Of a DNA stretch of 64,000 bases, positions 14,101 to 22,799 are shown in pieces (the stretch's first letter is position 1; every line of letters begins with the position of its first letter). The stretch is from Bolinopsis microptera (lineage: Eukaryota; Ctenophora; Tentaculata; Lobata; Bolinopsidae): positions 7,571,908-7,635,907 of the forward strand of contig NC_087082.1 of NCBI RefSeq assembly GCF_026151205.1, in the 5' to 3' direction. Below the pieces are notes generated by a model. The model saw only the letters and a program-made list of their open reading frames with translations. It was not told where the DNA came from and ran no database searches. A program made the position numbers and the translations under genes.

Positions 14101-16048
14101 TGTATATAGCGCACCAGTAGTACTACTATCCAGTACTATCTGTATATAGTGCACCAGTAGTACTACTATCCAGTACTATCTGTATATAGTGCACCAGCAG
14201 TACTACTATCCAGTACTATCTGTATATAGTGCACCAGTAGTAGTACTATCCAGTACTATCTGTATATAGTGCACCAGCAGTACTACTATCCAGTACTATC
14301 TGTATATAGTGCACCAGCAGTACTACTATCCAGTACTATCTGTATATAGTGCACCAGCAGTACTACTATCCAGTACTATCTGTATATAGTGCACCAGTAG
14401 TACTACTATCCAGTACTATCTGTATATAGTGCACCAGTAGTACTACTATCCAGTACTATCTGTATATAGTGCACCAGCAGTACTACTATCCAGTACTATC
14501 TGTATATAGTGCACCAGCAGTACTACTATCCAGTACTATCTGTAAATAGTGCACCAGTAGTAGTACTATCCAGTACTATCTGTATATAGTGCACCAGTAG
14601 TACTACTATCCAGTACTATCTGTATATAGTGCACCAGTAGTACTGCTATCCAGTACTATGTGTATATAGTGCATGTGCACCAGTAGTAGTACTATTGTTT
14701 AGCACAGGTACTATAGACTATAGAGATAGTGAGCAGTATCTTTAGCTTTTAGTTTTAAAGTTTATTAACTGTGAGATCACGGATATATAAGTAGTGATAA
14801 CTGGGGAGCCTGTGCATACTAGTGATGAAATATATTCGTTAAGTGGGAGTAGGGTGTTTAGTGTTCACAAGACCATGCAGTCCAATAGCAAGCCAATAAT
14901 AAGCAATAAATAGAATAAAATAGCAAGCCAATAATAAGCCTGTCTCTGGTGTTACTAAAACTTCACATTTCCACCAGCCTTCTAGAAAAAAAACTTTTCT
15001 CTTGAGCACTTAGCAGTGTCCAAGTTTCTGAATTCTGATCCGTAAAGCAGTACCGATTCGCAAGCCGCAATGAACAATCGGATGTTAAGGTTCTTGGAAA
15101 GTTTGGATTTCCAGATGTTATTCAGTCTATGTAGTGTGAAGGGCACCCCACGTTTTTCGCTTCCTAACCCTGATCTCTCTATCCATGTGCTCTCAATCCA
15201 GGAGCCTAAGTACACGGTTGATCACTTGGATTCCATTTCTTAAGTAGTTGATTGCTATTTGGTTGACCGTTTGTTTGAAATTGGTAAGTTCATCCGGCAA
15301 AATATCTAATTTAACGACAAAACCACAAAATTATGATTTTTTACCCATTTCATTTTTACCATGAAGTCGAATACACAATTTAAACTGACCTAGAACAGAG
15401 GCAAGGTTGTTTGCTCGGTTGAGGTAAGGTCGGTGCCAGACTCTAGCATACTTCCCTAGTACCATCAGAGTGTTGAACCGGTGAGCAGAGGTTAGAGGAC
15501 ATGCCGTAAAACCCTGAGATAAGGGAGAATGAGGTAAAACGCTGAGATAAGGAAGAATGAGGTAAAACGCTGAGATAAGGGAGAATGAGGTAAAACCCTG
15601 AAATAATATTTGTTATTTGAGGTCAATTTGAGCTTAAAATTGCTTAATATAATGCGCGGCAACTTTGTAAGTCGAGTCATAAAGGGAAGAGCTAAATTCC
15701 TGAGCTCTAAATGCAGCCGAAATATCTTGTTTAGCGGAAACTTTTGGCTTTTTCGGTGGCGGAAAACTACTGCTAGGATCGGCCGTTGCCTCCCTGGACC
15801 CTGAATGCTGTCCCTCTTCCTTTAGCGCTAATTGCTTAAGATTAACCTCTAACCTATCTAACTTCCCTCTAACGTCACCCGGCATCCCCCCTCCCGGTTT
15901 GTGCCTCCTCACCTAGAGACCACCTGTTTAAACCCACCTCAAAGTGTTTCCTGATGATCTCCTGTAGGATAAGTTTAGCTCCACAAGGTTTACTAGCAGG
16001 TTCTGTAGCGGGGATCACATGATCAGGTGGTGGGGAGGCCATTCTCAT
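5117..16048 (-). CDS. Unrecognised 13-exon gene, 522-residue protein
   Basis: Exons in transcript order: 16048-15938, 15513-15390, 12043-11965, 11055-10911, 9861-9679, 8629-8511, 8392-8316, 7701-7590, 7010-6832, 6652-6549, 5850-5744, 5558-5411, 5197-5117. Joined, they total 1569 nt with no internal stop and every intron phase agreeing, which is strong evidence for a real gene. Start is MRMASPPPDH or, with better context, MASPPPDH at 16042. The N-terminus (KLILQEIIRKHFE, LGKYARVWHRPYL) looks helical. The middle (FHDEWTDLKFVEDIP, LVPGQVYHLIYSVV, AFKTCDFVLD) looks like beta-sandwich. The C-terminus is basic (KEKSKQKKKVRV), a possible nuclear signal. I could not assign a family. A distant match to trafficking-complex (TRAPP/Gryzun-like) beta domains crossed my mind but is unsupported. 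The exon 8392-8316 acceptor is weak. Upstream coding exons cannot be excluded. Confidence 0.8.
5580..5599 (-). promoter_or_regulatory. CArG + 4 nt + CACGTG composite (minus orientation)
   Basis: On the minus strand it reads CCTTATATGG, GCTT, CACGTG. It lies in intron 11 (5559-5743) of the minus-strand gene. The CArG matches the SRF consensus CC(A/T)6GG and CACGTG is a bHLH-ZIP E-box. The same architecture recurs at 29580, 42587, 42906 and 60571. Confidence 0.6.
6069..6565 (-). repeat. 25-bp minisatellite replicating the exon-10 splice donor
   Basis: About 20 head-to-tail copies. On the minus strand every unit holds CTATGAGACTG|GTAAGTAA, that is the last bases of exon 10 followed by a near-consensus 5' splice site. 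The exon-proximal copy (donor at 6548) is the one whose phase fits exon 11. Each unit also contains one CACGTG. Because 25 is not a multiple of three, use of any other copy shifts the frame. Confidence 0.93.
7101..7124. repeat. (TA)n microsatellite
   Basis: About a dozen TA dinucleotides in intron 8 of the minus-strand gene. Confidence 0.85.
7170..7589 (-). repeat. 11-bp minisatellite starting at the exon-8 donor
   Basis: About 37 copies of an 11-bp unit, on the minus strand GTAACCAGTTA. The intron itself begins at 7589 with GTAATAACTTA, an imperfect copy in the same register. The array therefore begins at intron position +1 and repeats a CAG-GTAA-like junction motif (TTAGTAAC) through the intron. 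Confidence 0.88.
7898..8250 (+). mobile_element. MITE-like copy 1 (intron 7)
   Basis: Starts CAGACAGATCCGTCTG, itself palindromic, directly after TA (7896-7897). The roughly 350 bp are repeated in inverted orientation at 9301-9652 with moderate divergence. Non-coding. The terminal CAGAC motif and flanking TA would fit a Tc1/mariner-type non-autonomous element, but no transposase is present. Confidence 0.7.
8661..8808. repeat. Long hairpin: about 64-bp arms, 20-nt loop
   Basis: Arms 8661-8724 and 8745-8808 are inverted copies. The outer 44 bp (8661-8704 against 8765-8808) are perfect and the inner 20 bp carry three mismatches. It lies in intron 5 of the minus-strand gene, about 30 nt upstream of the exon-6 acceptor (8631-8630) in transcript sense, so the intron RNA would form a stable stem beside the splice site. 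It could be a small foldback element. Confidence 0.93.
9301..9652 (-). mobile_element. MITE-like copy 2 (intron 5), inverted
   Basis: Inverted copy of 7898-8250, ending AGACGGATCTGTCTG at 9652 and followed by TA. Together with copy 1 it brackets exons 6 and 7. The AT-rich stretch 9120-9300 next to it has no counterpart at copy 1, so it is either the rest of a longer element or unrelated intron. A (TAC)n microsatellite (9655-9676) separates it from the exon-5 donor. Confidence 0.7.
9655..9677 (-). repeat. (GTA)n microsatellite at the exon-5 donor
   Basis: On the minus strand the donor CTTCAG|GTATAG at 9679/9678 runs straight into about seven TAG/GTA triplets. This is another tandem repeat that begins at a 5' splice site. 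Confidence 0.85.
10073..10900 (-). repeat. 16-bp minisatellite near the exon-4 donor
   Basis: About 50 copies. On the minus strand the unit is CAGGGTCTACCTTGTT, with point variants (ATT/AAG, CCC/CTT). It begins about 15 nt inside intron 4, just after donor AGG|GTGAGT at 10910. Each unit has CAG|GGT, acceptor-like rather than donor-like. A long frame read through it in several registers is an artefact of few stops in the unit. Confidence 0.93.
11317..11989 (-). repeat. 36-bp minisatellite replicating the exon-3 end and donor
   Basis: About 18.5 copies. On the minus strand every unit contains the last 25 nt of exon 3 (ending CTATTCATCAG) followed by the donor GTAACTTAC. The array overlaps the real exon end at 11965. 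Read through in the gene frame, the first extra unit gives a TAA directly after the donor, so only the exon-proximal donor keeps the protein intact. Homogeneous copies with a few G/T and A/G variants suggest recent expansion. Confidence 0.93.
12425..14680. repeat. 40-bp minisatellite in intron 2, split by an insertion
   Basis: About 50 copies in two blocks (12425-12858 and 13105-14680). The unit includes CAGTACTACTATCCAGTA and TGTATATAGTGCACC, with a frequent C/T variant (CAGCAG or CAGTAG). Copies are contiguous with no unique spacers, so it is not CRISPR-like. Unlike the others in this gene it is not at a splice site: it is about 380 bp from exon 3 and 700 bp from exon 2. Confidence 0.95.
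12859..13104 (-). mobile_element. Retroposon-like insertion inside the 40-bp array
   Basis: About 246 bp of unique sequence interrupts the repeat in mid-unit. It starts with a run of T, so on the minus strand it ends with a short A-rich tail. The flanking repeat bases TATA may be duplicated on both sides. Size and tail suggest a SINE or a 5'-truncated LINE 3' end. I recognise no family. Confidence 0.6.
14982..15240 (-). pseudogene. Non-LTR retrotransposon reverse-transcriptase fragment
   Basis: About 77 codons on the minus strand read YLGSWIEST, then IWKSKLSKNLNIRLF and ESVLLYGSE. These match the well-known block just C-terminal to the RT palm in CR1/RTE/Jockey-like LINE ORF2 proteins (GS.I...G....I..RI...W....KL.....KIRLF...V.SVLLYG.E). 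The usual following WTL is lost and the frame ends in KKFFF-like low complexity. It is a truncated, decayed copy in intron 2, same orientation as the host gene. Confidence 0.8.
15514..15605 (-). repeat. 28-bp tandem repeat replicating the exon-2 acceptor
   Basis: About 3.5 copies. On the minus strand each is a pyrimidine-rich tract ending CTTATCTCAG|CGTTTTAC or CAG|GGTTTTAC. The last copy is the acceptor of exon 2 (first base 15513), whose first bases GGTTTTAC also occur in each unit. The unit thus carries polypyrimidine tract, AG and exon start. Confidence 0.88.
15634..15912 (-). other. 92-codon open frame inside intron 1
   Basis: No ATG at the start; the frame opens at GTG right after CTCTAG at 15914-15913. 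The peptide is charged and low-complexity (GKLDRLEVNLKQLALKEE, then SSSFPPPKKPKVSAKQ). Splicing exon 1 directly to exon 2 gives an open frame without it. Including it would need a 25-nt intron (15937-15913, GTGGGT..CTCTAG) and a donor at its far end, which I do not see. It may be a transposon gag-like remnant or an alternative exon. Confidence 0.35.
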
Positions 16049-16062
16049 TTCTGTAGCTCCTC

Positions 16063-17415
16063 TACATTGTACTAACTAAAATAGTAGTGTGGAGTACATT
16101 GTGCTAACTAAAATAGTAGTGTGGAGTACATTGTGCTAACTAAAATAGTAGTGTGGAGTACATTGTACTAACTAAAATAGTAATGTGGAGTACATTGTGC
16201 TAACTAAAATAGTAGTGTGGAGTACATTGTACTAACTAAAATAGTAGTGTGGAGTATATTGTACTAACTAAAATAGTAGTGTGGAGTGCATTGTATTAAC
16301 TAAAATAGTAGTGTGGAGTACATTGTACTAACTAAAATAGTAGTGTGGAGTACATTGTACTAACTAAAATAGTAGTGTGGAGTACATTGTACTAACTAAA
16401 ATAGTAGTGTGGAGTACATTGTACTAACTAAAATAGTAGTGTGGAGTACATTGTGCTAACTAAAATAGTAGTGTGGAGTACATTGTACTAACTAAAATAG
16501 TAGTGTGGAGTACATTGTACTAACTAAAATAGTAGTGTGGAGTACATTGTACTAACTAAAATAGTAGTGTGGAATACATTGTTCTAATAACTAAAATAGT
16601 AGTGTGGAGTACATTGTACTAACTAAAATAGTAGTGTGGAGTACATTGTACTAACTAAAATAGTAGTGTGGAATACATTGTTCTAATAACTAAAATAGTA
16701 GTGTGGAGTACATTGTACTAACTAAAATAGTAGTGTGGAATGATTTGATTTGATTTTTTTGTTTGAAACTTTTACAAATAGTACATATACAATACAGCAA
16801 AGAGAATTTAAAATAAACGACATCATGGGGTATTATGCTGTGTAAAAGTCGTAGACCATATTGTAGAAATACTAAAAGCATGGGTAAGTGGTACAAGTTC
16901 TGGGGATATACGTATTACAGGTAATATTTCTACCCCCAGACTCACTAACACCACCTCCATCTAATCAATACATTGAACTATACATACATTGTACAATACA
17001 TTGTACTAATAACTAAAATAGTAGTAGTGTGGAATACATTGTACTAACTAAAATAATAGTAAGATGTACATTGTACTAATTAAGAAAGTATTGTGGAATA
17101 CATTGTACTAACTAAAATAATAGTAAGATGTACATTGTACTAACTAAAATAGTAGTGTGGAATACATTGTACTAACTAAAATAGTAGTGTGGAATACATT
17201 GTACTAACTAAAATAGTAGTAGTGTGGAATACATTGTACTAACTAAAATAGTAGTGTGGAATACATTGTACTAACTAAAATAGTAGTAGTGTGGAATACA
17301 TTGTACTAACTAAAATAGTAGTAAGATGTACATTGTACTAACTAAGATAGTAGTGTAGAATACATTGTACTAACTTAAATAATAGTAAGATGTGCATTGT
17401 ATTAACTAAATTAAT
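16063..17415. repeat. 32-bp minisatellite upstream of exon 1, split by an insertion
   Basis: Roughly 21 copies at 16063-16738 and 12 more diverged ones at 16985-17415. The unit includes ACTAAAATAGTAGTGTGGA and TACATTGTACTA. It begins a few bases from the acceptor-like CTACAG at 16056-16051 that precedes the start codon. The minus strand shows CTATTTTAG in each unit. The right block is older, with extra TAG triplets and AAGATG variants. Confidence 0.93.
16739..16984 (-). mobile_element. LINE/SINE 3'-tail insertion inside the 32-bp array
   Basis: Unique sequence begins at 16740 with (TGATT)n and a T run. On the minus strand it ends ..CAAACAAAAAAATC followed by AAATC repeats, the microsatellite-type tail typical of non-LTR retroposons. 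This is the second minisatellite in the window interrupted by a T-led insertion (compare 12859-13104). Confidence 0.55.
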
Positions 17416-17607
17416 AGTCTGAACGTTTTAGTTACAAAGACATTGGCACCCACTAAAACATATCAACCTTAAGAAAAGCACCTCAGGTTGACTGTAAGTA
17501 ACGTAAGCAGCATGCACCTTGTAAAACTATGTAAATGTATCTAAACTATGCCAGCAAGTGTAATTAAAACGACGTTAGCTGCAACAATAAGCGAAGTGTA
17601 ATTAACA

Positions 17608-17775
17608 ATGAGCGATTTCCAGAAAGCACAGGACGCTTTTAACAAGCAGAGTGCTCAAGTGTACAGATCAGGGGTGCACAAAACGTGCATATCACTGCAA
17701 CAACATAGCCACTATCCAGTCAATCTCTGCAAATGTACTTTATTCTTCACGATTATATTGTCAGTGATGCGATAA
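17608..17775 (+). CDS. Possible small protein or first coding exon (55 codons)
   Basis: ATG in fair context (AACAATGAGC) opens MSDFQKAQDAFNKQSAQVY, a charged helix-like stretch that looks more protein-like than its surroundings. After RSG it continues less convincingly to a stop at 17775. A donor could lie at GGG|GTGCAC near 17674. It would be divergent from the minus-strand gene. No family recognised. Confidence 0.25.
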   Translation: MSDFQKAQDAFNKQSAQVYRSGVHKTCISLQQHSHYPVNLCKCTLFFTIILSVMR

Positions 17776-17933
17776 TAGAGTCACACTAGCATTCTTTATT
17801 TAATATAATGTAACGAGGACAAAAACAATGGAAAGGATAAAAGGAAGATGCAAGCAGAATATTAAATAATGTAAAGAAACTTTAACTCTTGGACAGCTTA
17901 AGTCATTTATAAAATGTAAACGTCGAGTTACTT

Positions 17934-18270
17934 CTATCCTAGAAGATGTATATATAAAGTACACTTATTGCAATTAAGATGGTTTATATTGCCCAGGATG
18001 TACTGGTTCCAGGTTTGGGTATATAAGAACCCGGTGATTACTGAGAGGATTATTAATGATAATAATGATAATGGTAAAGTAAACGGAATGACTGACAGAA
18101 ATGAAGAATCGGGAGTTTGTACAGATTCTTCTAGAATAACTCCATTATTGGAATTACTTGATTTTGGGTTATTGTTAAAGTCTAAATACATAAATTCACA
18201 TTTACTAGGATTGAAATTTAAAAGCAACCTACTTTCGCACGTTTTTAATTCCTGTTTTTTGTCCTTATAG
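17934..18270 (-). CDS. Possible last exon of a membrane protein
   Basis: Minus-strand open frame reads ..CESRLLLNFNPSKCEF.. and then a hydrophobic segment SVIPFTLPLSLLSLIILSV that could span a membrane, ending at a stop near 17934. An AATAAA (minus strand, about 17800) lies about 135 bp downstream. A possible acceptor AG precedes it near 18262. The opposite strand is also open, so chance is possible. Not recognised. Confidence 0.25.
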
Positions 18271-18299
18271 TTGTGATTTTATAGTATGTACCAATTACA

Positions 18300-19830
18300 G
18301 TTACAGACTACAACCAATAGCTGCTTGTCGAGCTTTTACGTAAAGTTTTAGCCTAAACTAAAGTTCCTAAGATCACTAGAAGATCACTGTGTATAAGAAT
18401 AGAATAACAACTAACAACATAATAACAACTAACAACACCTGACAAGCAGTGAGTGCCGTGTTGTAGTCACGTGATGCCAATATAAGGGCATATTGAGTGC
18501 AGCAAATGCCCCCTACCGAGATAAACAGTTGTGTGGGTAACTATGATGTATGCAGTGTACAGTGTACACCTACACAGTACACAGTACACTGGTGCAATCT
18601 AAAGTAATGGTATTACATATTAGACAACCATGTTTTTAGATTTAACAGAAAATAAATCGTCGATTTTTGTCGACTTCGGAGAATAAGCACCTAATTTTTT
18701 AGATTTTAGACCATGCAGCAATTATAACATCCCTATCCAGGGAATCGTTTAAGGAACCATTTAATGCACTGTTTAGGTTAAATACCTTTAAGTATTATTT
18801 AATCTCGGTAATCGATTTTCCTGCTGTAATGTTTAACTCGCCTTTCAAGAGGATCGTTTTCTCAAATAACAAAAAAGTGAATAATGATTACATATTTTCA
18901 TATGTGGTCAGCAGATAATGCTTAAACCAACGTTAATTTACTTCTGAACAGTTTCATAGACAATATATTAGTCTTAATATGACTTAATTTAATTAGCCTT
19001 TATAATTTACCACTGCAATTATATAACTGACTAGATTTTGCTTTGGTAAAATACCCTTCAGGCTCCCAAACTCTAGGTAATACCAGTATTATTATTATAT
19101 AATGGTTTAAATACTTCATCTACCAGACAGCTATAGAGCTGGTTAAACTGTTTTGTTGGTAAACTATAACCTCTCGGCAAAGTGCAGTAAAACCCCGATT
19201 TACCTCGCTTTGTAAGGCAAATATGTGTAAATCTTAATCATGATAATGATTGGTGATAATCGGTAAAGTCTATAAAGACAAAATGTATCTGTACTAAACC
19301 CTTTATACTAGGTTATGTTAAAAGAGTTGTGTTTATAAAGGAGTCCGCCCTGTTAGACTAAGCCTTGTGTCACGTGACTAAGCCATATTAAGTACTAATT
19401 ACTATATCTTTATATCATGATCCGTGATTGCATTTAATTATACTATTGCGATCATAAAAGGAGTTTGATGGGCAGTATCCTACTGATATTATATAGCTTC
19501 CAATGATTTACTGTTTAGAGTTTAGACGCTCCATTTTTGGAGCTGAACGCCTAGTAGGATATATAGAATACAGTAGGAATACAGTAGGAATATATTCAAT
19601 ATAACATCTGAACAATTTTACGAATTTGATCGGCAACGTGTAACACTGGTGAAACCCATGTTATTCTCATACTGGAATGCTAGATGAAACAGCTAGCAAG
19701 TGCCAAAAGTAATAAACCAAAACACTGGGTTCATATGTGTCAGTGTGTTACTCAACTAGATATAACGTAACAAATAGTTGATGAATATGTCCGCAGATAG
19801 AGTGAAAATAGTAAGAAAACATTGAAACAT
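18300..19830. other. Intergenic, no gene seen
   Basis: AT-rich DNA. A degenerate E-box/CArG pair occurs at 18468-18487 (CACGTG, ATG, CCAATATAAGG) and a CACGTG at about 19373. Short GTACAC palindromic runs occur near 18555-18590. No splice-consistent exon was found. Confidence 0.5.
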
Positions 19831-19841
19831 GGCCTCCCCAC

Positions 19842-20130
19842 CAGTGGCGTAACGTTGCCTGTTGGCGCCCCCCTGCCGAAAAAAGCGCCCCCCTGTTGGC
19901 GCCCCCTCCCCTTTTGGTGCCCCTCCCTAAAATTGAACAAATTAGGTGATTTTAAAGAATACGCCGGTAAAATCTCTAAAAAAGTGTGTATCTAGAGCAA
20001 AACGCGCAGTTTTGCTAGTACTTTAGTTAAGTTTTCAAAATTGTCCCACATTCAAACGACGATTTGGCGCCCCCCTAAGACGGCGCCCCCCTGCACAGCG
20101 GGGTCAGCAGGGCCTTTCGTTACGCCACTG
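19842..20130. mobile_element. hAT-type MITE with 8-bp target duplication
   Basis: Perfect 13-bp terminal inverted repeats CAGTGGCGTAACG / CGTTACGCCACTG bound a 289-bp element. It is flanked on both sides by the same octamer CTCCCCAC (19834-19841 and 20131-20138). An 8-bp duplication and a CAGTGGCG-type end are hallmarks of the hAT superfamily. The inside is non-coding, with blocks of GGCGCCCCCCT in both halves. Intact duplications suggest a fairly recent insertion. Confidence 0.9.
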
Positions 20131-20138
20131 CTCCCCAC

Positions 20139-21600
20139 TCCCCAGGACAGATCGTTCAGAAGAATGTGAGTTTCACTAACACTCCCACATTCATTACACT
20201 GGGTGAGGTTGTCTGAGAAGTTGCAGCACGTTCATTGGACGAGCCATAGTCACATGATATCAATCGCGCGCGCTGAATGGCGATTGGCTGATTGCCTGTC
20301 ACGTGAGATCAGATTGAAGCGCCGCGTGTACAGATAGAACTGATGTCATCGTTCAATTTAGGGTTCCGTCAAATCATTCGAAGATTGCTCCAATTTTGTG
20401 GTTCGGTTAGCCAAAGGTAAATTTACCTTCCAGTTAGTGTTGCGTCCCAACACCCATTTGATTGTAGTGGTTAGTAGGAATCTATATCTCATGTTATTAA
20501 TTATTGAGGCTTATCAGCTGCAGTCCCGATATTCTTATGTTTTAATAATATATAATTTTACTGTGATTTCCTATAAGTGATACTTCCTGTAAAATACTAT
20601 GCTAACAGGAGTCGCTGATTTTTGATATTTTCCTTGAGGATTAGTATATTAGATGGTTATACATTGAATGTATTACTGAAGCTTTTCGTAATTTCTTTTA
20701 GTTTGAAACTTACTGAACAGCTTATATATTACAATAGTAATAGTACTAACACTACTATACACGAGAGTTATTAATCACGTTTGTAGACACGTTCCTGCCA
20801 ATATAATAATAATGATCCTTTCTTAGTTTTATCATTTTACAGTTTTCAAAGTTTTTCTATGAGCGGTATGTGTAATGTACACTGCACTAAGTATTAAGTT
20901 ACTGTTATTGAAATTTAATAACTGAAACTTAGCCCTGAGTAGCGTGAGTTTTCTTGTCACAGCAATTTCATCGGCTTACTTTGCAATTATCCACACTGTT
21001 ACATATCTTAAGTAAAACGCAAACTCTGTTGTTATTGAAACATTCTTTTTGAATTCAGATGTTGTTTCACTAACAAATAATGGCCGCACGTCTAGTGTAG
21101 TATAGTGTAGTCTAGCCTATATCTAGACTTTAAAGCCCATTTAGATTCTTATATAGCTAAATCAAGTCAAACTCCTTAGAAAAGTACTATAAATTGCATT
21201 TTCTTTTTGTATTAGTGCACGTGCATGTCTTCTGAAAATATGCTGACGGATTCCTGGCATTCCTAGACTAGATCAATTGAGGACTGATTCAGTATGTGAA
21301 ACTACCGGTGATATATTTTCCGGAGATGATGCAGTAGGTGATATTAAAGGATATCTTTTGGGTTAAACTCATCTTTTTTGATAAATGGATATCTTCAAAT
21401 AAATATATGTAAAGTGTAAACACTGCTTGCAAATACAGTTTCCCAGATCAGCGACTAGTCTTGAAGAGTTAGCTGTTTTAACCACTGTGGAATGTGGCTG
21501 CTATTTTTAACTTTAGTCTTGTACTTCCTGTTTCATTCGTAAACTGTTACATTTTTAGTTAAAATCGGCATTTTGTAAAGTCTTCTTCGCAGAGTCTGTG
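20139..21600. other. Intergenic; CCAAT/E-box cluster at its left
   Basis: At 20230-20310 there are two ATTGG (reverse CCAAT) boxes, an alternating CGCGCGCG run and a GTCACGTGAG E-box, a promoter-like cluster with no gene I can attach. The rest is AT-rich without supported exons. Confidence 0.45.
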
Positions 21601-21611
21601 CCCGCAAGTAT

Positions 21612-21940
21612 CACTGTAGCACTGAAGCAAGTATCACTGTAACACTGTAACACTGTAACACTGTAACACTGTAACACTGTAACACTGTAACACTGTAACG
21701 CTGTAACACTGTAACACTGTAACACTATAACACTGTAACACTGTCCAGCAAGTATCACTGTAACACTGTAACACTGTAACACTGTAACACTGTAACACTG
21801 TAACACTGTAACACTGTAACGCTGTAACACTGTAACACTGTAACACTGTAACACTGTAACACTGTAACACTGTAACACTGTAACACTGTCCAGCAAGTAT
21901 CACTGTAACACTGTAACACTTTACAGCAAGTATCACTGTG
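21612..21940. repeat. 8-bp (CACTGTAA)n array with block structure
   Basis: About 36 octamers, interrupted several times by CCAGCAAGTAT or a similar spacer (near 21626, 21743, 21890, 21925). The interruption and its array have been duplicated together, giving a higher-order repeat. Confidence 0.93.
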
Positions 21941-22214
21941 ATAAGATAAGATAGGGATTGTAAAGTCTCCAGTAAGTTTGAATTAATGTTTAATTTAAGA
22001 AACCTTTAACCCACTAGAACTATCTAAACTATGTTCGTTTACCCCCTGTTAGTTGAGCGAGTTATACAGTTATACTTATTAACACGTACAGAAGATAAAA
22101 TTGACGCTAAACTCAGCTGGAACGTAATTGTCAGTATGCTAAAAGCCCCATGAGTTTATAGCGAGCATAACTGCAACCTGTATCTGTAACTGCAGCGTGT
22201 CTATTTTCATTATT

Positions 22215-22660
22215 ACAACACTGCGTGTTACACCCTGCTGCGTGGTTACACCCTGCTGCGTGGTTACACCCTGCTGCGTGGTTACACCCTGCTGCGTGGT
22301 TACACCCTGCTGCGTGGTTACACCCTGCTGCGTGGTTACACCCTGCTGCGTGTTACACCCTGCTGCGTGTTACACCCTGCTGCGTGTTACACCCTGCTGC
22401 GTGTTACACCCTGCTGCGTGGTTACACCCTGCTGCGTGGTTACACCCTGCTGCGTGGTTACACCCTGCTGCGTGGTTACACCCTGCTGCGTGTTACACCC
22501 TGCTGCGTGTTACACCCTGCTGCGTGTTACACCCTGCTGCGTGTTACACCCTGCTGCGTGTTACACCCTGCTGCGTGTTACACGCTGCTGCGTGTTACAC
22601 CCTGCTGCGTGTTACACCCTGCTGCGTGTTACACCCTGTTGCGTGTTACACCCTGCTGCT
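22215..22660. repeat. 17/18-bp minisatellite (TTACACCCTGCTGCGTG)
   Basis: About 25 copies alternating between a 17-bp form and an 18-bp form with an extra G, in runs of the same form. The three open frames across it are repeat artefacts. Confidence 0.95.
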
Positions 22661-22799
22661 CCTCTTGTTCCACCAAAACAATGGTACTTTGTTACAAGCT
22701 TGTTTTGATGTGGGAGCAAGGGTTAGAGACTATGCTGGGGTAGTTGCTGGTTCAGGTAGCTCCCTCCCAGGTAGCTCCCTCCCATCTCTACAACTACAC

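Noticed and set aside
12425-14680. Regular 40-bp repeats suggesting a CRISPR array
   Set aside because: Copies are contiguous with no variable spacers, in an animal intron. The same holds for 39985-40232.
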